Below are positions 37,600-49,359 of a DNA stretch of 64,000 nt, one piece after another; within the stretch, counting starts at the first letter, position 1, and every line of letters starts with the position of its first letter. The DNA comes from Pontederia crassipes. Taxonomy: Eukaryota; Streptophyta; Magnoliopsida; Commelinales; Pontederiaceae. The notes beneath the pieces were generated by a model. The model did no database searches, was not told the origin of the DNA, and worked only from the letters and a program-made list of their open reading frames with translations. The position numbers were made by a program, and so were the translations under genes. The stretch is from NCBI GenBank assembly GCA_030549335.1, contig CM060194.1, forward strand, positions 33,934,171-33,998,170. Reading direction: 5' to 3'.

Positions 37600-40500
37600 T
37601 AATATATCTACCTTGTAGACGATGGAATAATAAATGAATCAAAACATTCATAATGCCTATTGTGATGTACCTCAACTATTTTGAAATCTTTATGAACTCG
37701 TGTCCCTCTTATTTCCTTCATATCAAACCAACTACACTCAAATAATATGACTTTATTACCTCCAGTGTATTCTAACTCAATTATGTCTTTAAGAATGCCG
37801 TAACAGTCATGCTCATTTTCCAAATGCCACTGTTCACAATTTTCTTCCCTCTCGATCAACTTTCTGTATGAAACTTGTAACCGCTCACAAAATATATAGG
37901 CCAACTCCTGACTTCCCGACTCAGTCCCCATGCCAAATCATGGAAACCTAACGTAGTAGAGATTATGCTACTGAGAACCTAAAATGAAAATGTCAGGATA
38001 TCATCGTCGACAATTGTTACACCAACATCGTATAAGTTACCTGATCCTTAAATCACGTCGCAAAATCATTCTCGATTCTAACTTGTATATGTTCTTTAGG
38101 TATATTATAGTACTGCAAGAAAGCACTACATACAAAATAATAGATTAATTAATTAATAGTTTTACGATATATAAACAAAAACACATTGAAGATCAACATT
38201 AAGTTTTATTTACTTAATATAGCCTTGGACCTCGTGTGTTTAGGAAGATATGATTCATGACCGACTTGAATTTCGTGTCACTCAACCATCTACATCTTGG
38301 CTTTCCATAATGTCATCCCAACTAATTGAAGATCGACAACGTTACCCTAATAGACCTCTCTTTCGAAACTTTATCATTTCTATGGACTCTAGTCCTCGCG
38401 CACTTAATATGAGATTCAAAGTAGTATGAACAAAAGTAAGAGACCTCTTGAATCCTATAAACTTCACATATGGAGCCTTTGACACGTGCTTTATTCTTAA
38501 CCATCCTTTTAATTCGATTAAGATAACTTTCAAAAGGATACATCCACCTATATTGTACTAGTCCACCTACCCTTGCTTCATATGGCAGATGAATAAGTGT
38601 TTCATAGAATAAAAAAATATTGGCAAAAAATATTCGTCCTAATTTACACAAAATGATAGAAATATTACATTCCAATTGCCTCTTATTTTTGAGAGTTAAT
38701 GTTGTTGAACACAAATATTTGAAGAATTGACTCAGTTCCGTGAGCTGCTTCCAAATCTTCTCCGGCAAAGATGAAAATGCAATAGGAAACAATGTTTCCA
38801 TAAAAATGTGATAGTGGTGACTTTCATGCCAAATAAATGCAAGTTAGTTATATCCACACATCTTGTCAAGTTTGATGCATAACTATCGGGCACTCTAAGC
38901 TTTTGGATCCATTGACACACTTGCGTTTTCTGCTTTTTAGTGAGAACATAACTTGCCTTCGGCTTGGATATTCTACCGTTAGGTAAATTAATTAGGTGCA
39001 ACTCTGGCCATCGACAATACTCCTTCAGATCTAGTCTTGCCTTGAGATTGTCTTTTGTTTTACCCTTAACGTCCATAATAGTGTTGAATACATTATCAAA
39101 TATATTTTTCTCAATGTGCATGACATCCAAATTATGACGAATCAAATAGTCCTTCCACTATGATAAATCCCAAAAGATACTTCGTTTATGTCAATTATGA
39201 CAAACACCATACTCAATGTATATGACATTTGGATTATCGGTAATTTTACATAGAGTACTGACAATGCAAAATAATTGAAGTCCTGACTGGAGCCATGTCG
39301 TGCATAACTTTATTCCGACGAAATGCATTTTTATTACTTCCGTAAGGATGATCTGCTGGAAGAAATTGTCTATGACAATCATACCAATTATTTTTACCGC
39401 CATTTTTCAAAGTGAATGCAGCTGAGTGTTCCATGCAATACCGACGTGCTAGTTTCCCTACATCTGCTAACCAGATAACATTCCATAGGCAGAAAAATCA
39501 TTAATTGTCCACAATAATGTAGCTTTCAAGGTGAAGTTCTATTTACTTGACATGTCATTAGCTACAACACCATCCCACAACTCTTTTAACTCGTCAATCA
39601 GAAGCTGTAAATATATGTCTATCTTCTGCTTAGGACTACGAGGACCAGGAATAATACATGTCGAAAACATATGAGGTGCGTACATACAAATTCCAGGAGG
39701 CAAGTTGTATGGTGTAACAATGACCGGCCAACATGAATAAAGAAATAAAGTCTGACCGTATGGTGTAAAACCATTCACGCATAATCCGATCCTTATGTTT
39801 CTTTCATCACTTGTAAAATCTGGGTGCATACGATCAAAATGTTTCCACCCTTCACCATCCGATGGGTGAAGCATGACACCTTCAGAAGTATCATATAAAG
39901 CTGACCTTCGGGATGAGTACGGTCTTTTAAGTCTTGAAATAAGAGGCAAGTAATGCATTATCTTCACAGCTACTTGAGTCTTATTAGTCTCTCTGTATCA
40001 TTCGGCCCCACAAAATTTGCATTCTTTGAGAATGACGTCGTTACCATAATATAACATACAATCATTGCGACAACAATCTATTTTGGTTGAAACTAGGCCA
40101 ACTTTAGAAACAAGTCACTTTGTCCTATAATAATTTTCAAGAATGCGAGCCCCGGACGGTATGACATCTTTTAAAATATCTATAAATGCATCAAAACATT
40201 CCTGTGAAATATTATGCTCGACTTTCAGATTCAATATTCTAACAGCAACCAAAAATTTGGAATGAGTTTCACACCCGGGCCACAAGGGTTGGCTCGAAGC
40301 GTTTAGCAAATAAAAAAACTCAATTACTTCTGCATTTGGTGTCTCTTCATTCTGTTCAAATCCTATGTGCTATGTTGCAGCAGTGCCATAAACTAACTAT
40401 TGGTATCACGAACTAAATCCTTCACGAGAATCGACAGAATAAAATTCCTGATTTGCTGATGGTACTCCCTCACGTAAATCATCCCAATGCCAATAATTTG

Positions 40501-40760
40501 GTTTGAACCCTTTCTATACACATGAACTTTAACTGTCTCTAACGATTGCAACTTTGTACTACAACATTTCAAACAAGGACACCTCCTTCCCGTTGAAATT
40601 GCAAAGATTGACAAGCCACACTTCTGTAATACTCAACATCATCTATACATTCTTGTGACAAACCTTTACGGCCGAAATTATTTCTATTGTACATCCATCG
40701 ACGATCGTTTGGTGGGTACATAATTTCTACATCATTTGCAGGTTAGACTAATTAATTTTC
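37600..40760 (-). pseudogene. TNP2-type CACTA transposase, broken
   Basis: Order on the - strand: a transposase-associated N-terminal region (40740-40390, with RCPCLKC), then LNASSQPLWPGC and CFDAFIDILKDVIPSG (40309-40115). The transposase-21 core follows, with RIGLCVNGFTPYGQ and CMYAPHMFSTCIIPGPRSPK (39967-39539) and RHNLDVMHIEKNIFDNVF and KDNLKARLDLKEYCRW (39145-38850). Next come the DUF4218-like segment, with LTELSQFFKYLCSTTL and HLPYEARVGG-VQYRWMYPFE (38801-38322), and a DUF4216-like segment with VILFECSWFDM (37931-37608). In the family this enzyme cuts both element ends. Frame changes and stops separate these blocks, so the copy cannot encode a full protein. Confidence 0.85.
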
Positions 40761-42150
40761 TAAGTCTAGGAATAAGAGGCAAATCATTTTTATCGCCGTC
40801 TATGTTCATTATTTAATCCTTTCACAACACAAGTATTTGATATAGAAACAAAAAATGAACATTAACTATATGAAATATTAAAATACCAAAAGTTTATTCC
40901 AATAAGAAAATTTGGAGCCATGGAGAATGGGGATTGGTTGTAAATAATCTAAACAAATGATAACTACTGAACTTCATATCCCTGACGAACATGTATTTCA
41001 AACATCAAAGATAAACATCAAAATTAAATATCGATATCACATGTATCGCTAAGAAACTTTGTGAATGATAAATGTTCTAAATAAAATATTAAAAAATCAT
41101 CTTAAACAAAAAGTAATCACATTTGCAATCTAAAAGGAGACATTGCTACTAATTAACCAAAAATTAAAATAGAGAATCTAAAGATATAAATAACAATCTA
41201 AACACAAATCATATTTTCCAACCAAATAATTAAAATAATAATTTCTCAAAAATTAATAACTTACATCTTATGGTGGGAACACACAACACTGACAGAGATA
41301 ATAAGAGAATTCCAAAGCCTGCATATAAATGGAACATAAGACAAGAACAAAAAAAAATGTTCAAACTTATGTAACACCCAATTAGCATTCTTACACTTTT
41401 GAAGTTGTGGAAACGAGACAGCTCGGAATGTTTATCAAACCAGAATCCTAAATCCTGTTAGACAAATGCAAATACATTAACATACACGAGTTAAAAAAAT
41501 TAAGCTGAACATGTGGCCGCCACGTCCAGAAGTGGCCGATGCGGCGGCGAGCGGCCGGATCTGTCCGCTGCGTCCGCGAATGCCAGATTTTACCACGAAT
41601 GCCCCGATGCGGTCCCCGTGGTCAGATGCGGCCGACGCCGCTGGATCTATGCACGAGCGGCCGGATGCGGCCGACAACACAACCGGATCCGACTGCGAGC
41701 AGCTGGATGCGGCCGCCACGGTCGATTTTGGGCGTTGATGGCCGGATCGAACAGGGCCATGGGGAAGGGCGGAGGGGAGCAAGCGGAGGAGCGGGCGGAA
41801 GGGGGTGGTCAAAAGTACCTGCGGCTGGCAGCGGAGAGGTTGCAGCGACGGGGCGGCGGCGGAGCCGAACGATTGCAGCGACGAGGCGGCGGCGGACTGG
41901 TGCAGTTGCAGCAGCGGCAGAATGAAGTGGCTGCAGCGGCGGACCTTCGGATCAGGCGACGGCGGATGGGGGCGGCCGGCGATGTCCTTTTTTCAGGGGA
42001 GGGTGGCGGTGCACGATGCAGTTGCAGCAATAGGGCGGAACGAAAGTCGCCGACGGAGCAAACGTGGGCGGCCAGAACAGAAGTCGCAGGGGAGGAAGAA
42101 ACCGAAGACGAAATGGAAGGGTCAGCTACTTATAGGGGAGAGTTTGTCTA
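40761..42150. other. CACTA 5' region with GC-rich segment
   Basis: AT-rich up to about 41500, then a GC-rich segment (41510-42110) with repeated gcggcggcgg and cggccggatc motifs. It lies upstream of the transposase gene and is probably its promoter and leader. A 232-codon + strand frame here is low-complexity (Arg/Gly/Ala) and judged non-coding. The GC-rich segment resembles 6960-7210 of the small CACTA element. Confidence 0.5.
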
Positions 42151-42611
42151 TTTTCGATTGTCAGAACCGTCGAAAAGTAAAAATAATATAAAATATCAAT
42201 TCGAATTCTGACGGTTTTGGCCGTTGAAAGTTTCGATAGTTATATGAACTGTCGAAAGTTTGCCCAAACCGTCGAAACATAAGAAAAATATATATTACTA
42301 GAACTATATATTACCATTACATATATATTATAATATATGTTATGTCATGACGGTCCGAACCGTCAAAAATAAATAAATAATATTAAATGTCATTTCAAAT
42401 TTCGGCGGTTCTGACCATTGAAACTTTCGACGGTTCACTGAACCCACGAAAGTTTCGGCGGGTCTAACCATCGGAAAATAAAAATTATATATATTACTAC
42501 CTATATTACTGTTACATATATAATATAGTATGTCTTATGTTTCGACGGTCAAAATTGTCGAAATGTAATTAAATAATATAAAGTATCACTTCAAACTCCG
42601 ACGATTTGAAC

Positions 42612-43455
42612 TAGGGATGGCACCCGCCGCTGTTCGGGGCGGGGGACACCACCCCCGCCCCGACCCTGACGACCCGCCCCCACCCCCGACCCCGCCCCGA
42701 ATCCCCGGTCTGGGGGAAATTTTATCCCCCGCCCCGATCCCCGCGGGGCCCCGAATCTCCACGGGGAATCCGATTCCCCGAATTTTTTATTAAATAATGT
42801 AAAAAAATTAGAAAATATCCAAAAAAATTGTGAAAAGGTGAATAATGTGAATTGAAATGTGAATAATTAAAAAAATTACAAAATAAAAATCAAAATTAAA
42901 AAATTTTAGTCTGCGCACAGTGCGCAGAGGCACTTCTGCGCACAGTGCGCACATGTGACACCACCACCTCTGCGCATTGTGCGCAGAGGTGTCATGCGCA
43001 GAGGTGACACCTCTGCGTGCTCGCAAACTGCGCGCAGAGGCGTTCGCCTCTGCGCGCTACCGCCGCTGTGCGCAGAGGCGTTCGCCTCTGCGCGCTGCCG
43101 CCGCTATGCGCAGCGGCGAAATCGCCGCTTTCGCCGCTGCGCGCAGCAGCGATCGCGCAGCGCGCGAGCACAACGGCGAAATCACCGCAGCGCGCGAGCG
43201 CAGTGCGACATCGCCGTAGTGGCAAAATAGGGTTTAATATTATATATATATGTAAAATGGACGGTTGAGATGTAATCGGGGATTCGGGGCCCCGATGGGG
43301 CGTGGGGAACTACCCCCGCCCCGATCCCGAAAGAGGGGGCGGGGGCAGTTTGGCCCCCATCCCCGCCCCCGCGGGGAAAAAAATCCCCGAATGCGGGGCC
43401 CCGAATGGGGAATCCCCGCGGGGCCCCGCGGGGGTGGGGAATATTGCCACCCCTA
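42612..43455. mobile_element. GC-rich hAT element nested in CACTA
   Basis: Terminal repeats TAGGGATGGCA and TGCCACCCCTA (one mismatch) are flanked by the 8-bp target duplication atttgaac (42604-42611, 43456-43463). Both ends have long ccccgcggggccccg-type blocks. The core (42900-43225) is an array of short palindromes around tctgcgcacagtgcgcaga and ctctgcgcgc. No transposase. Local GC is far above the surroundings. Confidence 0.92.
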
Positions 43456-44697
43456 ATTTGAACCCATGAAAGTTTTGATAGTTCACGGAACCCTCGAAAG
43501 TTTCGGCAGCTCAAACCATCAGAAAATTAAAAAATAATTATATTAGTAGGTATATTATAGTTATATATAATGTATATGTAATCTGACGTACCGACGACAA
43601 CAAATAATATATAATATCAATTCAAATTCTGACTGTTGCAATCGTTGGAAGTTTCGACGGTTCATCGAACCCTTAAAAGTTTTGATGGCTCGAGCCGTCC
43701 GAATATAAAACTATTTTTATTTTAATAGGTATATTTTCATTACATAAAAAAATATTATCTAACATTCGAACAATGAGAATCGTCGAAACTTAAATCAATA
43801 CTATAAAATATTAATTCAAATTCGAACGTTCCGGTAGGTTTCTTACGGTTGTCTTAACCCTCGAAAGTTTCGAAGGTCGTGACCGTGAGAACACCCATTC
43901 TTTATTAATTTAATAGGTATAATATATATTATTCAATATTTCGATAGTTAGAACCATTGGAAGTGAAATTACTAAATATAGTATCAACTCAATTTATTAT
44001 AATATCAAGATATTTTGTTGAAATCTTAATTAATTCCACTTAGATTTTCTGGATAGTCGATAATCTTTGATGACACTTCATTGTGTAATTGAAAAGTAAG
44101 AAATATCATATCGTGATGTAACTTTTTATATACGAAAGAACTTATATATATGACAAATGCTATATGAATGGATGACTCTGTATATAATTATAAGTGAACT
44201 CTTTTATACGGATGAATCTATCATGTCTGAGGAATATATAAATTACCAATTTCTAAGTACATTTATCATCAAATTATTATAATAATGTATACATTGAACG
44301 TCGGCTACAATTTAATATATTAATGTTATCATAACATTACCGACGGTCGTAACTATCGAAAGTAGCGACGGGTACAGAATCGTCGAAAATTTGGACGGTC
44401 TGAGCCGTCGATAAGTGCCATGAAAAGAAAACATGTTCATCTATCTTATTTCGACGATTACGACCATTTGAAGTTTCGACGGTTGTTCATTCACCTAAAT
44501 TTTAAACGGTATAACCATCGAAAATTTTGATGGTTAGTAAATCGTCATAAGTTTTGACGACTGCGAATGTCGAAAAGCTCTTCGTCCATAATTACCACGG
44601 ATAATTTGATCCGTCGAAAATTCCTTTGGTACTTTAGAAAGAATTTCGCCCGTCAGAAAATGTGATTTTTCTTGTAGTAGTTTTTCTTGTCATTGAT

Positions 44698-47340
44698 AAG
44701 TATTAATGTCAAGATGATAATTTTTAATGACTACATGTTTCTTCACTAATGGCCCAATTTCTTGTAGTGGTAGTGCTTCCATGCCACCTTCACAATCTTT
44801 ATTGTCTTGTTCCTCAAATGGCGCTCACCGTATTCTAATATTTCTCTGGGGGTATTCTTCATATGTGAGGTTTTCCTTGATGATTAACTATTTAATTATC
44901 ATCACATGTGAAATGTCATATGTGTACTTGCAAAAAAAAAACATTGTGGATTCTGGCATATGAAGGAGACAATGTCAGTTTGTATGCTCCTTCCACCATT
45001 TCCAGAATCTCAAATGGGCAATTGTATTTAGGAGTTAGTTTTCCCTTTTTGCTGAACCTCATGACTCCTTTGGTAGGAAATACTTTCAACAATACATGAT
45101 CTTCAACTTGATAGATTTGTTCTCTTATTTTCTTGTCTGCATAACTTTTTTGACGACTCTAAACTGCAAACATCCTTTCTTTGATCAACGCTACCTTCTC
45201 TGCATACTTCTCTATTATCTCATGTCCTACTAGTCTCCCTTCACCAATTGTACTCTAACATGTGGGAGACCTACAAATTTCATACAATGCCTCAAACTAT
45301 TATTATAGGAAAACTCAACTAGAGTGAGGTGATCGTCCCAACTGCCTTGTCAATTTATAGCACATGCTCTCTCCTCCAAAATCTAGATTGTTCTTTCACT
45401 CTACCCATCACCCTGACGGTGAGATGCTGTGATGTAGTATAATCTTGTGCCAAAAGCATGCTGTAATCCTCTCCAAAACCTCACTATAAATTTGGAATCT
45501 CTATCCAATAGAATGGAAACAAATATATCTCATTCACATACAATTTTATCATACTTGTAGCTGATTATCTCACATTATATGACAAGAAGTGAGCTGGATT
45601 GGTCAATCTATCCACGATGACTCAGATGACATCATGTTCCTTTTGTGCTTTGGGGAGACCCACAAAGAAGTTCATGGTGATCTCCTTCAATTTTCACTAT
45701 GATATGGATAATGTATTCGGTAGTTTTGGTGGCTTCTTGTCCCATTGGCAGACCAAACATTTAGATACTACTTCCCTTCTCATGTCTCTCCACCAAAATA
45801 TCCTTTGTAGTTCCTTGAACATCTTGATAGTTCGAGGGTGTATAACAAACTCTGACTTGTGACAATCAATTAGAATTGCTTTCTTAAGCTCCTTATCCTT
45901 AGGTACCCACGACCTTCCTTAGAACTTGATAGTCCCATCCTCATCACTCTTGTAGTTTGTGTGACCTATTTCACAAAGAGCCTTTATGTCCCTTTACTCT
46001 GACTCGTCCTTTTGTACTTGTGCAATTCTTGCCACCAAATCAAGTTATGTACTTCCTTTAATTAGAGTTTATTTATAGACCTTTAGACATGTTACTGACC
46101 CTTCCCATATCATGCTTAAGGCATCCGCTATCGAGTTAGCTTTTCTTGAATGATAGAGAATAGGGCTGGACACGAGTTAGGCCGAGCTAGGCTTTCACCT
46201 ACATAGACCATGCTTGTTACAAAATAAAAAGTTTTAAACTGGACTTATAGCCTATAACAAGCCAAGAACATAAGCTTAGCTTGGCTTGTTTAATTAATTT
46301 TTAATGTCCGATCTAGCTGATTAGCCTGTCAAGCCAAATATATTTTTTTGATGGTGTACTAGATTAAATATAACAAATCTTATTTATTAAAAGTAATAAA
46401 TATGAACTAAATAAAAGATGCATCACTAATTTACTTTTTTAACATATAATAAAAATAGTTGTAGTGAATTCAAATATGATGATTTAAAAGATAAAAAATA
46501 TTTTTATTTTTTTAAAATTATGTATATAATATAATATATTAATAAGTCTTGTCCTAATAAGTTATAAGACTAGGTCAATTATTAAGAGGCTAAGCCTCTT
46601 TAAGAACATAGACTTTTTTATTATTTTTTAGCCGAACTTATTTTAATAATAGATCAAGCCAAATTAGGTCAAAAATAGGCCGAGCCACGAGTGACTCACG
46701 AATGGCTCGACTTATTTCCAACCCTAGAGAATATTAAACTTATAATTTTTCAAAAATTTCAGCCATCTTTTTTATCTCAATTCTTTTGAGAGAACACATA
46801 CTTGAGACTCTTATAGTTAGTGTACATTTCAAATTTTTTCCCATACAGATAGTGGCAAATACCACTGTTGCCAGTTCCAGGTCATGAATAAGATAGTTCC
46901 TTTCATCTGTCTTGAGGCATATGCAATAACTCTTTCATGCTGTATCAATACACAATCCAATCCGATCCCACTAGCATCACTGTACACCATGTAGCCTCCA
47001 ACTCCTGTGCGAGTTGTTAACACTAGTGCAGTAGTAAGCCTGGCTCCAAGAAGATTTCTTCATATTTTTACTCTAGTTAAACTTTTCTCCTTTCTTGGTC
47101 AGCTTGGTTATTGAAGAAGCAATCTTGGAGAAATCCTAAATGAATCTTATGTAATATTCGGCTAATCCAAGAAAACTCCCAATTTCAGTCACTATCTTTG
47201 GCCTCTCCCAATTGATGACAACTTCAACTTTTGCTAGGTTTGAGATGCCTTCCTTTGAAACAATATCTACTTGCTCCAACCATTATTCACACTTGGAGAA
47301 CTTTGCATACAACTGATGTTGCCGCAAAGTCTCCAGAACA
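44698..47340 (-). pseudogene. Ty3/gypsy chromovirus pol fragment, broken
   Basis: On the - strand: the end of reverse transcriptase at about 47330-47050 (KFSKCE, EVVINWERPKIVTEIGSFLG), then RNase H at 47023-46760 with YSDASGIGLDCVLIQHERVI. An inserted hAT element follows, then integrase sequence (about 46140-45150) and the integrase C-terminus (about 45120-44980: VMRFSKKGKLTPKY). Last is a chromodomain-like segment at about 44880-44740 (NKTIKIVKVAWKHYHY with one frame break). The chromodomain places it among chromoviruses. Many stops; no LTRs of its own were recognised. Confidence 0.75.
46163..46724. mobile_element. hAT-type MITE inside gypsy pol
   Basis: The ends TAGGGCTGGA and TCCAACCCTA form an inverted repeat with one mismatch. 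A 9-bp direct repeat tagagaata (46154-46162, 46725-46733) brackets it, i.e. an 8-bp duplication plus one shared base. The interior is AT-rich with gagctaggc/gcctagctc-like ends. It splits the RNase H and integrase parts of the surrounding pol remnant. Confidence 0.85.
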
Positions 47341-47996
47341 ATTTGATTCATTGTCTTTCTGCTTGAAGCAAGTGATCTCATTCCTCAACTTGATGAACCG
47401 AAAAGAATCTCTTCGTAAAAGCCCGAAACAACTCATCCCGTGTATTAAATGCTCCAGAAGGTTGGGAGTCCAACCAATCTTGTGCTTCATCCCTAAGAGA
47501 GAATTGAAAAAGCTTCATCTTGATGGCACTTCTTTAACTCCATTCATCTTAATGGTGGCACACATATAGAGAAAGCGATTGATGTGTGATAATGGGTCTT
47601 CATTGCATTCTCCTATGAATTGATTCAATTGCACCATTTGGACGAGCCTTGAATTTAATTCAAAATTGTTTACAACAATCCTAAGACCCACTTTGCACGA
47701 GGTAGTGCCTCTGTAGGACCTTTTGGTTATGTCCATCATTGAAGGTTCAATTTCCTTCTGTTGTTGTTGTTGTTGGTCTTTTTCCATGTTCGACATTCTA
47801 TTCTAGTTACTGTCCACTTGTTATTCTCTTCTTGCTCTTTGATTTACTCTGCATTATCTTTCAATTTTAGGAATATATGGTTCAAGTGCCCTATTTCTGC
47901 GTAGTATACAAAAAAAGAAAAGAAATTGTGTTTAGAGTAACAAATAAAATCAAAATTTTAATAGTGACGCTCTTCCCAGGCAACGACGCCAAAAAC
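47341..47996 (-). pseudogene. Athila-like gag fragment and primer-binding site
   Basis: Immediately inside the LTR, - strand 47993-47972 reads ttttggcgtcgttgcctggga, a primer-binding site of the TGGCGCCGTTGCC type used by Athila-group elements. Gag begins near 47796 after a Gln run, with NNFELNSRLVQMVQLNQFIG and ATIKMNGV, then (frame-shifted) LRNEITCFKQKDNES near 47400-47350. There it breaks off and chromovirus RT sequence begins in the same orientation. Confidence 0.7.
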
Positions 47997-47997
47997 T

Positions 47998-49359
47998 TGA
48001 CAAATCTATCGTAAGTATACGGAGTCGATGTCATAGTTTATAAAATATCATCTCATAGGAAAGAGCCCAAGTATTAGAATTATGTTATTCTAAATGATAT
48101 TTAAACGGCCAGAAAAGAGAGAGATAATAATAAAAACTAAACAAAAGTGGTGTCGAAATGAGTGCAGAAAAGTTAGAATCGCAAGAAAGAATGATAATTA
48201 ATTATGAGTAGAAATCAGAATAAAAGTTCTAGGGTTTTGAATCCACATGTGGTATTAATCATAAGAATATTAGAGATAATAAAATTATGAGTGCTCTACT
48301 CAATCTTCAAAGTAATGCATCTCCTTTTCAGACAAACACAATTTTAATTAAAATAATAAACACATACTTTTGTGGTCATTTAAATTATCTTAATTGCATT
48401 ATAAATCAAGATTCATGAATAAAATATTCATCTTATTTCTAAAAAATAATACATTTCATGTCATTCATTTTAACTAATCTTAATGAACTACTTTCGTAAT
48501 CAAGAAGATCTTAAGTCACTTAATTAGGTGGCCAATTTAATACAAGCATTTCGTCAAGCACATGAAAGACAAAGAACACATCAGATCAACTAAAAATATT
48601 CATTAATGATCAACCCTAGGTTTGTCAAATCTTAGAAAAAGTTTAGTCATGCATAGAGAAGAAAATCATCATCAAAACATAAGATTTCATTGACAGAGAA
48701 TGAGATTAATGAGATTAAGTCTAAGAAAGGTACTGAAATGCAGAGAAAAATAAAAATTCACCCCAACCATCTTCTAGCCCTAGCAATGATATCCAAACCC
48801 CTTTTTCGTTCTCCCAAAGTTCCTTTTATACTCCCCTATCATTAGAGTTACAAACATGAAAACAATGCTCCTAAATCGGGCTCTGAATATGGTCAGAAAG
48901 TTCCAAAACGGGTTGATTGCAGCCGCTATGGTTTGCCAAAATGGTCACCTCTACGCTACGATTTATCATTGTGTGCTACGGTTTGGACGACTCCATTACG
49001 GTCTTACTGTAATGATCCAGCCAAAGAATGTCTTCTCTCAACCTTTTGTTATGGTTTGAACCACACCATTATAGTTTGGATGACTCCATTACGGTCTGCC
49101 TGTAATGGTCGAACCGAAGGTGTCTTTTGTCTTCCTTTCTACTACGGTTTGCATCACTCCATTATAAGGAAGAAACAGAGAGTGTCTTTCAGCTTTATTT
49201 TTTTTGTCTATTTTCCTTGTGGTTCCTGAAATTCAAGTACAAAAAATACTATAGATTTCGAACACTTCAAATAAGCTTATAAAATTGGACGAAATCAAAT
49301 AATTATAACTCAACAGAATTGAGAATGCTTAAATATAATCAATAAATATACGATTATCA
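47998..49359 (-). mobile_element. LTR of Athila-like element
   Basis: On the + strand it starts TGACAAATCT next to the primer-binding site and ends CGATTATCA at 49359, where Athila-type RT coding sequence on the + strand begins abruptly. Length 1362 bp. It is the 5' LTR of the - strand gag fragment, and it apparently inserted into, or was joined to, another Athila copy. Confidence 0.65.

Larger units (their letters stand above)
34750..44680 (-). mobile_element. 9.9-kb CACTA (En/Spm) element, decayed autonomous type
   Basis: Starts CACTACAAGAAAATTC and ends TTTTTCTTGTAGTAG (the terminal TAGTG has an extra A), flanked by the 3-bp duplication ttt (34747-34749, 44681-44683). Subterminal regions (34780-35170; 42150-42600 and 43465-44660) are dense with cgacggtt/aaccgtcg repeats. 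The - strand carries, in order, a TNP2-type transposase and a second plant-transposase gene, both broken. An 844-bp hAT element is nested at 42612-43455. The element sits inside an older CACTA copy. Confidence 0.9.

Noticed and set aside
41513..42211. 232-codon + strand open frame in the large CACTA element
   Set aside because: Low-complexity Arg/Gly/Ala-rich translation from GC-rich repeats, antisense to the element's genes, with several overlapping frames equally open; no domain recognised.
42808..43514. Several 60-110-codon frames rich in Ala/Arg/Cys in the nested hAT element
   Set aside because: Products of palindromic GC-rich repeats; no hAT transposase motif.
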